NCBI GenBank assembly: GCA_030684515.1
Contig: JAUXVJ010000002.1
Coordinates: forward strand, 62,001-126,000
Length of the DNA stretch: 64,000 bases
Direction of reading: 5' to 3'
Source: Actinomycetota bacterium
Lineage (GTDB): Bacteria > Actinomycetota > Actinomycetes > S36-B12
Below, in pieces: positions 1-8,775 of the stretch (its first letter is position 1; each line of letters opens with the position of its first letter). Below the pieces are notes generated by a model. The model made no database searches. It saw nothing but the letters and a program-made list of their open reading frames with translations, and had not been told where the DNA came from. Made by a program: the position numbers and the translations under genes.

Positions 1-977
1 GGCGCTTGGTAGCGCTGTGACAGCACGTCGAGATTACCGACGACGTGTACCCCGCTGTCGCGGATTGCCTCGACGTAAGTGGAAGCCAGATCGGCGGCGC
101 GATCCAGTGCCCACTGGGGAGTGAGCATGCGGGATTCGAGTTGAGCGGGCCTGCGCCTCTCGATCATCCCCTTGATCAGTGAGTCATGGGCGGCATTGCC
201 GTAGACCTTCCATCCCGGGCCGCCGCCAACTGACAAGTTGAGGTGGCGAAGGAACTCTGCTTCCTCCAGGGTCATGGACCGGTTCGCAGATTCCACTCGA
301 CGATTGAAAAGGGTGTCGGATGGGATCCCAAGGAGGGTTTCGAAGTTCCGGTAGATGTCATCTGGATCTGTGTCATCGACCACGATCACCGTCATGTTCT
401 CTGGTCCTACCAATCCCGCCCAGCGCTGAACAACCTGATCGTGTCGATGGCGATTCCAGAAGGTTTGGGGCTTGGGCTCGGTGACTTCAGCGGCAAACAC
501 CTGTTCCAGCCAAAGTTCGTATCCCGTGGCATAGCCGGATTTCAGGATCTGCTGCCAGGCTGAGGGAAGGATGCGAGCTAGATTCCTCAGCGTTAGGACA
601 ACATGAACGCGTCCCAAGCCGATTCGCTGGATTATGCCCTCGGCGATCTCGTCACTTGATTCGGCGAAGAACTCACTTGAGCACACGGTGATACCGGAGT
701 AGTTGTGCGCATCATCGACAAAATGGTTCCACATGTCAGGGTCTGGTGGCGGTGCGCCTCCTACTCGCCAGCCTAGGCGACGGTTCATCGCTGACGACGC
801 CACGAGCCGATGAGCCTGGAGGGATCCGGGGTAGGCGATACCGAGTGCTGCCAGTTCAGCTCGGGAATTTGCAAGCGCGGACTGAATTGCGGTCGTCCCC
901 GTCTTGTGTACTCCGATGTGCAGGACAATCGACCCTGGAGTGAGCGCAAGTGGCCCGACTTCGGCTGGCTTTGGCAC
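1..977 (-). CDS. Sulfotransferase-like protein, C-terminus cut by window edge
   Basis: The reading frame starts at GTG 977 (an in-frame TAG lies four codons upstream) and runs off the window, giving about 325 residues. Residues 17-30 read IVLHIGVHKTGTTA, the 5'-phosphosulfate loop typical of PAPS-dependent sulfotransferases and related P-loop proteins. A later LTLRNLARILPSAW stretch resembles the 3'-phosphate-binding RNP..S segment. Such enzymes usually sulfate carbohydrates or lipids in the cytoplasm; the acceptor cannot be told from sequence. It is transcribed divergently from the acidic protein at 1073. No strong ribosome-binding site is visible, so the start could lie further inside. The missing C-terminus prevents judging completeness. 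Confidence 0.75.
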   Translation of the reverse strand, partial: MPKPAEVGPLALTPGSIVLHIGVHKTGTTAIQSALANSRAELAALGIAYPGSLQAHRLVASSAMNRRLGWRVGGAPPPDPDMWNHFVDDAHNYSGITVCSSEFFAESSDEIAEGIIQRIGLGRVHVVLTLRNLARILPSAWQQILKSGYATGYELWLEQVFAAEVTEPKPQTFWNRHRHDQVVQRWAGLVGPENMTVIVVDDTDPDDIYRNFETLLGIPSDTLFNRRVESANRSMTLEEAEFLRHLNLSVGGGPGWKVYGNAAHDSLIKGMIERRRPAQLESRMLTPQWALDRAADLASTYVEAIRDSGVHVVGNLDVLSQRYQA

Positions 978-1072
978 GTTCTGACTCTATCGCTGGGGGT
1001 GATGATCTGCAGACGCCTGCCCACTGCGAACATATGCGCACATTCCGCCACTTTCGAGCGAAGGGCACCACA

Positions 1073-1336
1073 ATGTCAGCTCCAGATGCAACTGATGGTA
1101 TTGAAATCGGCGAGGACATCGACGTAGCAGTCGTGCTCGACGAAAATGACGAAGTGCTCGGTGCAGTTGTTGACGATCTGCTGGTGGCGACCAGTGTCGA
1201 TGGAACGATTGTTGATGAAACCATTGACATCCTGGACGCCGACGGCAACATTGTGCTTGAGGACGAGATTGTTGACGTGTACGACGCAGATGGTCAATTG
1301 GTGGCTGAGACCGAGGTCATCACCGCGATCGAGTAG
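1073..1336 (+). CDS. Small, extremely acidic repeat protein (87 aa), unknown function
   Basis: I do not recognise this gene. It starts at ATG 1073 behind AAGGG at 1061-1065. The 87 residues contain 17 Asp and 10 Glu and no Lys, Arg, His, Cys, Phe or Trp, so it is strongly anionic. Its second half is built from units of about 14-16 residues, each with a D-x-D-G or V-D-G turn (SVDGTIV, DADGNIV, DADGQLV) followed by an acidic hydrophobic stretch, suggesting a series of beta hairpins. There is no signal peptide. An earlier in-frame start at 950 would overlap the divergent sulfotransferase gene and has no ribosome-binding site. The DxDG turns could bind Ca2+, which is inference only. Confidence 0.65.
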   Translation: MSAPDATDGIEIGEDIDVAVVLDENDEVLGAVVDDLLVATSVDGTIVDETIDILDADGNIVLEDEIVDVYDADGQLVAETEVITAIE

Positions 1337-1363
1337 TGCTCGACCGGGGCCCGTTGGGCCTTG

Positions 1364-2887
1364 CTACTGGCGCGACTCGAAAAGACCGAGCATCGCAGCG
1401 AAAGTCAGGACCGAGCGCGGGGCATAGGCAGTGCGCCACAGTCCGCTGTGAATGGCATTGCTGGAGATCAGTTCGAGCGGATTCTGCAGTGGGGTTGTCG
1501 GCTGTGCTTTGCTCAGTGGATTGCGCAGATCATGCACGAGCAGTCCGGCCATCAATGCTGTCGAGGTGGCGGGCTCAAAGACCTCAATGCCGAATCGTGC
1601 GGCACCGCTGTAGCCAGCCTTCAGTGCTCGGCTCTTGATGACTGACTGGGTGCGTGTCATCGGAGCGATGTTCATGGATACAGCAGAGCCCTCGCTGTGA
1701 GCCACCAGCGCCCGCCAGCGCTGCAGATGTTTGGCAAGGATGTAGTTGGGCCCTTGCTGTTCAATGATCGAATCATTGAGACCGTGCAATGCGTCGACTT
1801 GAGCAGTTGTTGCCGAGTAGTTCGGCTCAAATTTGCGAGCCATGCGCATCGGCAGTTGCAGGACTGTGGTGACACCACGAGCGCGCCATCGTCGTTGTGA
1901 TTCCTCAACTGCGGCGATCGGCACGAGGTTCACGTCAGTAGGAGAAGCAAGGTAGGCGAGTTGGAGTGGACGTCCGGACCTTCGCAGCGACTCCACGATG
2001 ACATCGACCGCGACACTCAGGCGCACATGCTTTGCCCCGTCTGCATAGGCGTAGGACCCCACGGTGAGACGACCATCACCTCGCGCCAGCCACCGAGCGA
2101 TCTCCGGAGTGTCGACAAGAAGGTCGATCCCGGCAATCCCTGCGATGACGTGATCTTCGTCAGGATGCACAACTGAGTGGTCGTCTTCAGGCGGAGCCAT
2201 GGGAATGTGCAGAGTTCCAGAGGTTGCTCGAGCGATGGCAATCAGGCGAGTCCACGTGGCAGCCTGCGGCAGGTCGATCGCGTGCACGGTTGCGCCCCAC
2301 CGCAGCAGTGATCTGGTTGGCGCCATCTCGGCACCAGCACCCAGGACGGCTATCTCAAGGTCAGACAGATCAAGCCAGTCTGGATTGTCCAGTAGCAAGT
2401 TGAGCGACGCTGCGAACTCCGGCTCGGCGATACCGGCCTGCACCCACTGATCCAACTGCTTGCGCAGATCCCCATCGAAGAGTCGCTGCCCTCGATAGGG
2501 AACTGAGAATCCAGTTTCACCAGCGGACCTCCCGCGAATGGTCGCTGTGCCAAGCCGACCCTGCGTTGCAAGAGCGGAGTCCAGGGTGCCCAGTTCGCCG
2601 GCACGTGAGAACTGGAATCTGCGATACGCGGATGCCAAGCCGTCAGCAGCCATCTGCGCTGCAGCCAGCGGGTGCTGAGCAGCTGCAAGCACCGAGTCCC
2701 TGACTGGGGTCAGGTAGCCGTGACGCCAATCATCGGTGTGCTCGATACGGGCGGCCAGCAGAGGGTCGATGCCTCGAACGCTGTCGGCCAGGATTGCTCG
2801 GCCAGTTGCCAGCGAACTGACCCGTCCATCACCACCCACAGGGAAGGCGATGCCCTCACTGGGTGCCGGTTCAGTGAGGTTCCGCAT
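1364..2887 (-). CDS. Conserved-looking 507-aa protein with a Rossmann-like segment, unknown function
   Basis: No family is recognised. The protein starts at ATG 2887, overlapping the end of the flavoprotein gene by 17 bp, so the two are probably co-transcribed and translationally coupled. Mid-protein, IAVLGAGAEMAPTRSLLRWG followed by VHAIDLP has the shape of a nucleotide-binding beta-alpha-beta unit (GxGxxM, then an acidic residue ending strand 2), as in SAM- or NAD-dependent enzymes. The C-terminal part (FGIEVFEPATSTALMAGLLVHD) has a possible hydrophobic helix. No signal peptide is seen. The neighbouring reductase hints at a redox or dinucleotide-linked role, but this is context only. Confidence 0.6.
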   Translation of the reverse strand: MRNLTEPAPSEGIAFPVGGDGRVSSLATGRAILADSVRGIDPLLAARIEHTDDWRHGYLTPVRDSVLAAAQHPLAAAQMAADGLASAYRRFQFSRAGELGTLDSALATQGRLGTATIRGRSAGETGFSVPYRGQRLFDGDLRKQLDQWVQAGIAEPEFAASLNLLLDNPDWLDLSDLEIAVLGAGAEMAPTRSLLRWGATVHAIDLPQAATWTRLIAIARATSGTLHIPMAPPEDDHSVVHPDEDHVIAGIAGIDLLVDTPEIARWLARGDGRLTVGSYAYADGAKHVRLSVAVDVIVESLRRSGRPLQLAYLASPTDVNLVPIAAVEESQRRWRARGVTTVLQLPMRMARKFEPNYSATTAQVDALHGLNDSIIEQQGPNYILAKHLQRWRALVAHSEGSAVSMNIAPMTRTQSVIKSRALKAGYSGAARFGIEVFEPATSTALMAGLLVHDLRNPLSKAQPTTPLQNPLELISSNAIHSGLWRTAYAPRSVLTFAAMLGLFESRQ

Positions 2888-4091
2888 TTTCTGACAATAG
2901 CCCCGTGCTGAGAATCCTTGAGTTGAAGGTTTTGCGGTATCGAGCCAGCTCAGCTGTGCGATTGATGCCAATCACGGCCACCAGCCCGATGGAATCTCGA
3001 CACTCGATGATGCATGCGCCTTCGTCGGTCATCTCCAAGACGGTGTGTTCAATTGCCAGCTCTGGAATTCCGAAGGACTGAATTTGCAGGTCGTACTGGT
3101 CTGACCAGAAGCTAGGAACCGCGGCAAAGGCGGGCAGCTCCAGGTAACCGGTTGAAAGCAGCGCCTGCATTGCCCTTCCTGCATAGGTGCCCATGTCAGC
3201 GGCGACAGTCCAATGCTCAACGCGACGAGCATCGCTGCCGAACAATGCGTTGGGGTGTTGTGCAATGTCTCCGCAGGCAAAGACGGCCCCATGTGCATCG
3301 CTCACGCGCAGGTGGTGATCAACCAGAAGTCCATTGCTTGTCTGAAGTCCTTGACCATTCAGGCAGTCGATGTTTGGAATTGAGCCGACTGCCTCGAGCA
3401 CGAGATCGGTGTGGAGTGCTGTGCCATCGCTGAGCAGGACCTCGCGTATCTGGGTATCTCCACGGTATTCGAGCACTGATTGCTCGTATATGAACCGCAC
3501 ACCGTGTTCTCGATGGCGCTGGTTGACGATCGTGGCGATCGTTTCTCCCAGCGCTGACGCCAGTGGCAGTGGCTCGGGGGAGATCACAGTGACCTGACAT
3601 CCGCGTACGGCGGCGGCGGCGGCGACTTCGCATCCGATGAATCCAGAACCGATGATGCTGACGCGCGCACCTGGCCGCAATTGATCGGCGAGAGCCGCCG
3701 CCTGAGCCAGGCTTCGCAACAGGTATCTGCCACGAGTCGGTCCGGCTATTGGAAGAGTTCTCGGGCGGAGTCCGGGCGCGAGGATCAATCCCTCATAGAG
3801 CAACTCACCTGTGGCGCCATCAGCATCAATGAATTGCAGTGACTGCTGCGCGAGATTGACCTGTCGGACAGTCGAGCCAAGTTTCCACGTGAAGTGCGAG
3901 TCACTTTGCTTCAACGGCATCGGAAAGCTGCCTGTGCTGGACACGGCGAGTGCCTCTTTGGAGACCGAGGGGCGGTAGATCGGTGATTCATCGCCGAGGA
4001 TGGTGATCTGACCAAGGTAGCCAGCGGCGCTGAGCGACTCAGCAGCTCGCACTCCCGCGATACCGGCGCCGATGACGGCTACTCCGCTCAT
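2871..4091 (-). CDS. FAD-dependent pyridine-nucleotide oxidoreductase, ferredoxin-reductase type
   Basis: This 406-aa protein has the two-dinucleotide fold of rubredoxin/ferredoxin reductases (ThcD, BphA4 type). Residues 4-20 (VAVIGAGIAGVRAAESL) form the FAD Rossmann motif, and a second GxGxxG motif, VSIIGSGFIGCEVAAAAA, near residue 147 binds NAD(P)H. The LVLEAVGSIPNID and FACGDIAQHPN motifs are characteristic of the FAD domain end. It would move electrons from NAD(P)H to a small iron-sulfur protein, but no ferredoxin or P450 gene is adjacent. The downstream unknown gene overlaps its last codons. Divergent from purU. Confidence 0.85.
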   Translation of the reverse strand: MSGVAVIGAGIAGVRAAESLSAAGYLGQITILGDESPIYRPSVSKEALAVSSTGSFPMPLKQSDSHFTWKLGSTVRQVNLAQQSLQFIDADGATGELLYEGLILAPGLRPRTLPIAGPTRGRYLLRSLAQAAALADQLRPGARVSIIGSGFIGCEVAAAAAVRGCQVTVISPEPLPLASALGETIATIVNQRHREHGVRFIYEQSVLEYRGDTQIREVLLSDGTALHTDLVLEAVGSIPNIDCLNGQGLQTSNGLLVDHHLRVSDAHGAVFACGDIAQHPNALFGSDARRVEHWTVAADMGTYAGRAMQALLSTGYLELPAFAAVPSFWSDQYDLQIQSFGIPELAIEHTVLEMTDEGACIIECRDSIGLVAVIGINRTAELARYRKTFNSRILSTGLLSENAEPH

Positions 4092-4155
4092 CTCATAACG
4101 CCCATCATCTGGGGCACGCTACCTGTGAGCGTCTGCATCTCGTAGATTGCATGGC

Positions 4156-5007
4156 GTGACCGATAACAAGCACTACATCCTCACCTTCAGGTGTGTTGAT
4201 GGTCCTGGAATCGTGTACGCGATCACCGGCGCCCTGCTCGATGTGCAGGGCAACATTCTTGAGCAGGCCCAATTCACTGATGAGGATTCGGGCATTTTCA
4301 GCATGCGCACCAAATTTGAATCGCCGCTGGAGCTCGAAGCGGTTCAATCTGCGCTTCAGGCTCGCGTGGCCGGTTTTGAGCCGGAACTATCGCTGAGGCA
4401 TGAGACTGATCGCCGTCGGGCGCTCATCATGGTCTCAAAGCACGATCACTGCCTGGTCGACCTGCTGTATCGCCACGAGATCGGTGAGCTGCCTATCGAC
4501 ATCCCGCTCATCGTGTCCAATCACCCTGACTGCGAGCACATCGCCAAGCGTCATGGCATTGAATTTGTATACCTGCCGGTGACGCCGGAGACACGCGCGA
4601 GCCAGGAGTCAGAGCTTCTGAGTCTTGCCAAGGCGCACGATGTGGACGTCGTGGTACTCGCCCGATACATGCAGGTGCTCAGCGAACACCTGTGTGCCGA
4701 GCTGGCCGGGCGAATCATCAATATTCATCATTCGTTCCTGCCCGGATTCAGAGGAGCTCGTCCCTACCAGCAGGCACACGATCGCGGCGTGAAGCTCATC
4801 GGAGCCACCGCACATTTCGTGACTGCCCAGCTTGATGAAGGTCCGATCATCGAGCAGGCGGTTGAGCGAGTGACGCACGCGCAGACAGCTGCTGACCTTG
4901 CCGAGATTGGGCGAGATGTTGAGCGCGTTGTGCTGGCGCGGGCCGTGCGTCTGTTCGCTGAAGATCGAATCATGCTGACCGGTACCAGAACAGTCGTCTT
5001 TCAGTAG
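4156..5007 (+). CDS. purU: Formyltetrahydrofolate deformylase
   Basis: PurU hydrolyses 10-formyl-THF to formate and THF, balancing one-carbon pools and supplying formate to purine synthesis. The 283-aa protein has an N-terminal ACT domain (residues 5-80, HYILTFRCVDGPGIVYAITG) and a formyltransferase domain with the HHSFLPGFRGARPYQQA active-site segment and the later GATAHFVT..LDEGPI motif. Length is normal for the family. GTG 4156 is preferred because PurU proteins typically begin MTDN...; an in-frame TTG lies at 4147. It is a monocistronic gene facing glgM, whose stop is 15 bp away. Confidence 0.93.
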   Translation: MTDNKHYILTFRCVDGPGIVYAITGALLDVQGNILEQAQFTDEDSGIFSMRTKFESPLELEAVQSALQARVAGFEPELSLRHETDRRRALIMVSKHDHCLVDLLYRHEIGELPIDIPLIVSNHPDCEHIAKRHGIEFVYLPVTPETRASQESELLSLAKAHDVDVVVLARYMQVLSEHLCAELAGRIINIHHSFLPGFRGARPYQQAHDRGVKLIGATAHFVTAQLDEGPIIEQAVERVTHAQTAADLAEIGRDVERVVLARAVRLFAEDRIMLTGTRTVVFQ

Positions 5008-5022
5008 AACTGCGAAGGAACT

Positions 5023-6186
5023 TCAGCTCTCGATTGCGGCTCGGTACACATCAACTGTCTGCTCGGCAATGGCATCCCAGCCAAAGTGTGCAACTGCACG
5101 TTCACGCCCGGCTTGGCCCATGAGGACGGCTCGAGCGGGATCCTCGATGAGGGCATTCACAGCGTTGGCGAACGCCCGTTCAAAGCCTGCTGGATCATCG
5201 ACGTCGTAATGCACAAGCAAGCCGGTCTGGCCATCGGCGACGACTTCTGGAATCCCGCCAACATCGCTGGCGATCACGGCCGTCTCACAGGCCATTGCCT
5301 CCAGATTCACGATGCCAAGCGGTTCGTAGATAGACGGGCACAAAAAGGCGAGGGCATTTGAGAACAACTCGATCAGGGTGTCTCGATCGACCTGCTTCTC
5401 GATCCAAATGACACTGTCGGTGCCGCGCGCGGCGCGCAGTTCACGAACGGCTTCTGCGGTCTCGACCTCAATCTCGGCTGTGTCCGCAGCTGAAGCGCAC
5501 ATCACCAGCGGAATATCGCCGGCAAACTGCTGCGCTGCACGGAGTAGATGGACTAGACCCTTTTGCCGTGTGATGCGGCCGACGAAGAGGAGGTAGGGCT
5601 TGTCCGGATTGACCCCCAGCCGCTCGAAGCTTCCGATGCTGCTCTGTGGCTGGTAGATCGAGGTGTCAATGCCGTTGTGCACGACGTGTACGCGGGCCGG
5701 GTCGACGAAGGGGTAGGAGGCAAGGACGTCGTTGCGCATGCCATTGCTGACAGCAATGACCGCCTTGGCCTCGGCATAGGACGAACGCTCGACCCAGGAC
5801 GAGACGTGGTACCCACCACCGAGCTGTTCCTCCTTCCAGGGTCGCATCGGCTCCAGGGAGTGAGCAGTGATGACGTGCGGGATTCCGTAGAGAAGTGAGG
5901 CCACGTGCCCGGCGAGGTTGGTGTACCAGGTGTGGGAGTGCACTAGATCCACGTTGGCCACCGCCATTGCCATCTCAAGATCCACCCCAAGGGTCTGGAT
6001 TGCCTGGTTGGCTCCGTGCAGTGAGGTTGGCACGGGGTGGGCCGTCGCGTCAGCGCGATGCCCGCCGAAGCAGTGCACGTAGACAGGGGTCAATCTGCGC
6101 AACTCGTGAACGAGTTGATCGACGTGCACACCAGCCCCGCCGTAGATCTCCGGCGGCCATTCGCGAGTGAGGATTCCAATGCGCAC
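5023..6186 (-). CDS. glgM: Actinobacterial glycogen synthase / alpha-maltose-1-phosphate synthase
   Basis: This 387-aa GT4-type glycosyltransferase begins MRIGILTREWPPEIYGGAGVH, the pattern of the corynebacterial/mycobacterial GlgA (GlgM) proteins rather than GT5 starch synthases. Residues near 200 carry LFVGRITRQKGL, and the sugar-nucleotide site FLCPSIYEPLGIVNLEAMACE (E-x7-E) lies near residue 290. It uses ADP-glucose to extend glycogen or to make maltose-1-phosphate for the GlgE route. The divergent glgC only 64 bp away supplies ADP-glucose, which supports the call. Confidence 0.9.
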   Translation of the reverse strand: MRIGILTREWPPEIYGGAGVHVDQLVHELRRLTPVYVHCFGGHRADATAHPVPTSLHGANQAIQTLGVDLEMAMAVANVDLVHSHTWYTNLAGHVASLLYGIPHVITAHSLEPMRPWKEEQLGGGYHVSSWVERSSYAEAKAVIAVSNGMRNDVLASYPFVDPARVHVVHNGIDTSIYQPQSSIGSFERLGVNPDKPYLLFVGRITRQKGLVHLLRAAQQFAGDIPLVMCASAADTAEIEVETAEAVRELRAARGTDSVIWIEKQVDRDTLIELFSNALAFLCPSIYEPLGIVNLEAMACETAVIASDVGGIPEVVADGQTGLLVHYDVDDPAGFERAFANAVNALIEDPARAVLMGQAGRERAVAHFGWDAIAEQTVDVYRAAIES

Positions 6187-6250
6187 ATGATGAGCATAGG
6201 CATTTGATGTGAAGCGGGTCGCGTGGGCATTTCGGCACTAAGGTTTAAGG

Positions 6251-7474
6251 GTGAGCGCGGATCCACATGTGCTAGCTATGGTCCTCGCCGGAGGCGAGGG
6301 CAAGCGACTCATGCCCTTGACCGGAGACCGCGCCAAGCCTGCAGTTCCCTTCGGTGGCTCCTACCGCCTCATCGATTTTGTTCTGTCCAATCTCATCAAC
6401 GCAGGTCTGCGACGCGTGTGCGTTCTCACGCAGTACAAATCACACTCCCTTGACCGCCACGTGACTCAGACCTGGCGCATGCCCACGCTTTTGGGTGACT
6501 ACGTCACGCCTGTGCCGGCTCAACAGCGCTTGGGTCCGCGTTGGTACACCGGCAGCGCTGATGCCATCTTCCAAAGCCTCAATTTGGTGCACGACGAAGC
6601 TCCCGAATATGTCGTCGTTTTCGGTGCCGATCACGTGTATCGCATGGATCCCATGCAGATGATCGCGGCGCACATTGATTCGGGCGCGGCTGTGACTGTT
6701 GCGGGTATCCGGATGGCGCAGTCTGAAGCTCATGACTTCGGAGTGATCCAGACGGCAGCTGATGGGCACACGATCACTGAGTTCCTTGAGAAGCCAGCGA
6801 ATCCGCCGACAATCCCAGGCGACGATCTGTCCAGCTACGTCTCCATGGGCAACTACGTATTCTCAACTGAAGCGTTGATTGACGTGCTGCGTGAAGATGC
6901 GGCGGACCCTTCCTCCTTGCACGATATGGGCGGCAACATCATTCCGATGCTTACCGCTCGCGGCGAGGCTCGCGTGTACGACTTTGCCACCAACGTGGTC
7001 CCTGGTGCCACTGAACGCGACGGTGGGTATTGGCGCGATGTCGGAACCCTCGACAGTTACCACGATGCGCACATGGATCTTGTCTCTGTGCACCCGATCT
7101 TCAATCTGTACAACCGCCGCTGGCCGATCCTGTCGCACTTGCCCTCGCTGCCTCCAGCAAAGTTCGTTGAGGGCGGCAACGCGCATGAGTCGATGGTCGG
7201 CGCCGGCACGATCATCTCCGGGGCGCACGTGCGTACGTCCGTTATCGCCTCAAATGTGTCTGTCGAATCTGGTGCTTATGTAGAGGGCAGCGTCTTGATG
7301 CCTGGTGTGCGTATCGGACGCAATGCAGTGGTGCGCAGGGCGATTCTTGACAAGAACGTCGTCATTCCAGACGGTGCCCAGATTGGCGTTGACACAGAGC
7401 GAGATCGAAGCGTCTACACCGTGAGCGATGCAGGTATCGTCGTTCTGGGTAAGGGCACTCAGGCCGCTCGATGA
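6251..7474 (+). CDS. glgC: Glucose-1-phosphate adenylyltransferase (ADP-glucose pyrophosphorylase)
   Basis: GlgC makes ADP-glucose from ATP and glucose-1-phosphate, the committed step of glycogen synthesis. The 407-aa protein has the N-terminal nucleotidyltransferase signature [20 protein letters not shown] (residues 10-29), the GSADAIFQ and [10 protein letters not shown] motifs, and a C-terminal left-handed beta-helix with hexapeptide-like repeats ([20 protein letters not shown]). Start GTG 6251. Its stop overlaps the ATG of the following secreted protease by 4 bp (ATGA), an unusual coupling between a glycogen gene and an exported protein. Confidence 0.95.
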   Translation: MSADPHVLAMVLAGGEGKRLMPLTGDRAKPAVPFGGSYRLIDFVLSNLINAGLRRVCVLTQYKSHSLDRHVTQTWRMPTLLGDYVTPVPAQQRLGPRWYTGSADAIFQSLNLVHDEAPEYVVVFGADHVYRMDPMQMIAAHIDSGAAVTVAGIRMAQSEAHDFGVIQTAADGHTITEFLEKPANPPTIPGDDLSSYVSMGNYVFSTEALIDVLREDAADPSSLHDMGGNIIPMLTARGEARVYDFATNVVPGATERDGGYWRDVGTLDSYHDAHMDLVSVHPIFNLYNRRWPILSHLPSLPPAKFVEGGNAHESMVGAGTIISGAHVRTSVIASNVSVESGAYVEGSVLMPGVRIGRNAVVRRAILDKNVVIPDGAQIGVDTERDRSVYTVSDAGIVVLGKGTQAAR

Positions 7475-8775
7475 AAACTCGGCTCGTTGCCATCCTGGCG
7501 GCGATTGTCACGTGCGTCACGCCGGCGGTGGCGAATGCGGCTCCCCAGAGTATTCCGCGCATCATCGGCGGCAGCCCCAGCGCAATCGATCAGTCGCCCT
7601 GGCAGGTGTTGATCATCATGCGCAATTCATTGCAGTGCTCTGGCACCCTGGTGAGCACGACGACCATCATCACCGCGGCGCACTGTCTGAACGGGTACAC
7701 CGCTGCCGATGTTCGAGTGTGGGGCGGGATCTCCAAGACGAGTGACCGCTCGCAGTTGAAGGAACTGCCTGTGGCATCGATTACTCCTCATCCAGATTTT
7801 CGTCTCGACACCTTTGACAATGACATCGGCTTGATCACCCTCAGTCGCCCGATCGATCTCACCGGAAATCTGCAAGCACTTGCTCTGCCTTTCGGTCAGG
7901 ATGCGGGTACCTGGCCGGCCAGCGGAGCAAGCGCTGTGGTGGCGGGCTGGGGTGTCACCAACCCCACAGGCACGAATACGACCGATCAATTGATGCGAGC
8001 TGACGTCCTGATCCTTGCTGGTCCGAATGATCCGTGCGGGCAGTACGGGCCGGACGTGGATCCGATGCAGGATGTGTGTGCTGGTTCGCCAACAGGCGCC
8101 GTCGACACCTGCCAGGGCGACAGCGGTGGACCACTTGTGGTGTCCGCACCAGTCCCGACCCTTGCTGGCGTAGTGAGCTTTGGCACTGAGTGTGCCAAAG
8201 CAGGGTATCCGGGCCTGTACACCCGACTGACGACCTTTCTTCCGTGGCTGCAGTCCAGGATCGATCTGCCGGTAGCCGTGCCAGCTACCCCAACAGGACT
8301 GGTCGTGCGGGCATCGCAAGGACGCGTGGATGTGTCGTGGAACCCGATCTCCGGTGCAGGAGCTGGCTCCACCAAATGGCAGGTCACCGCGATGCCCGGT
8401 GGCCAGACGTGCTCGACCATGTCAACTGCGTGCGTCTTCACTCAACTCACCCCAGGCACCGAAGTCACATTCACCGTGCAGGGAAGCAATGGCTTTGGAC
8501 CCGGATTGGCGAGCGCACCGACCCTGCCGGTCAGGGTGACTGGCGGTGAGAGCGTGGTCGGCGCCCGGCTCGCAGTGAACTCACTGGCATTCTGGCTTGG
8601 CTTGGATCCGGCTTCGATATCACGGGTGGTGGTGCGGACGCCGCGCGTGTGCCTGGTGGCCGGTGCCAGAGTTCGCATGAAGAGCACAGGTATCTGCGTT
8701 GTGCAGCTGAATCAAGGGCGCAAGGTTCAGACTGTGACCGTGCGGGTATTGCCTGTGGGCGGCCCTACTCGTTGA
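7471..8775 (+). CDS. Secreted trypsin-like serine protease (S1) with fibronectin type III domain
   Basis: The 434-aa precursor has a Sec signal (residues 1-24, ending ANA/AP) and a trypsin-type activation site, R-IIGG near residue 31, implying a zymogen. The triad is visible: His in TAAHCLNG, Asp in DNDIGLI, Ser in [10 protein letters not shown]. Paired cysteines fit S1 disulfides. After residue 270 a fibronectin-III-like module follows ([19 protein letters not shown]), then a short C-terminal domain with two cysteines. It is probably extracellular and digests proteins or processes surface targets. The start codon overlaps the glgC stop. A paralogue with similar architecture lies at 51991-53313. 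Confidence 0.9.
   Translation: MKTRLVAILAAIVTCVTPAVANAAPQSIPRIIGGSPSAIDQSPWQVLIIMRNSLQCSGTLVSTTTIITAAHCLNGYTAADVRVWGGISKTSDRSQLKELPVASITPHPDFRLDTFDNDIGLITLSRPIDLTGNLQALALPFGQDAGTWPASGASAVVAGWGVTNPTGTNTTDQLMRADVLILAGPNDPCGQYGPDVDPMQDVCAGSPTGAVDTCQGDSGGPLVVSAPVPTLAGVVSFGTECAKAGYPGLYTRLTTFLPWLQSRIDLPVAVPATPTGLVVRASQGRVDVSWNPISGAGAGSTKWQVTAMPGGQTCSTMSTACVFTQLTPGTEVTFTVQGSNGFGPGLASAPTLPVRVTGGESVVGARLAVNSLAFWLGLDPASISRVVVRTPRVCLVAGARVRMKSTGICVVQLNQGRKVQTVTVRVLPVGGPTR

Noticed and set aside
1348-1360. Small hairpin GGCCC-GTT-GGGCC after the acidic protein gene
   Set aside because: Five-bp stem without T tail; too weak to call a terminator.
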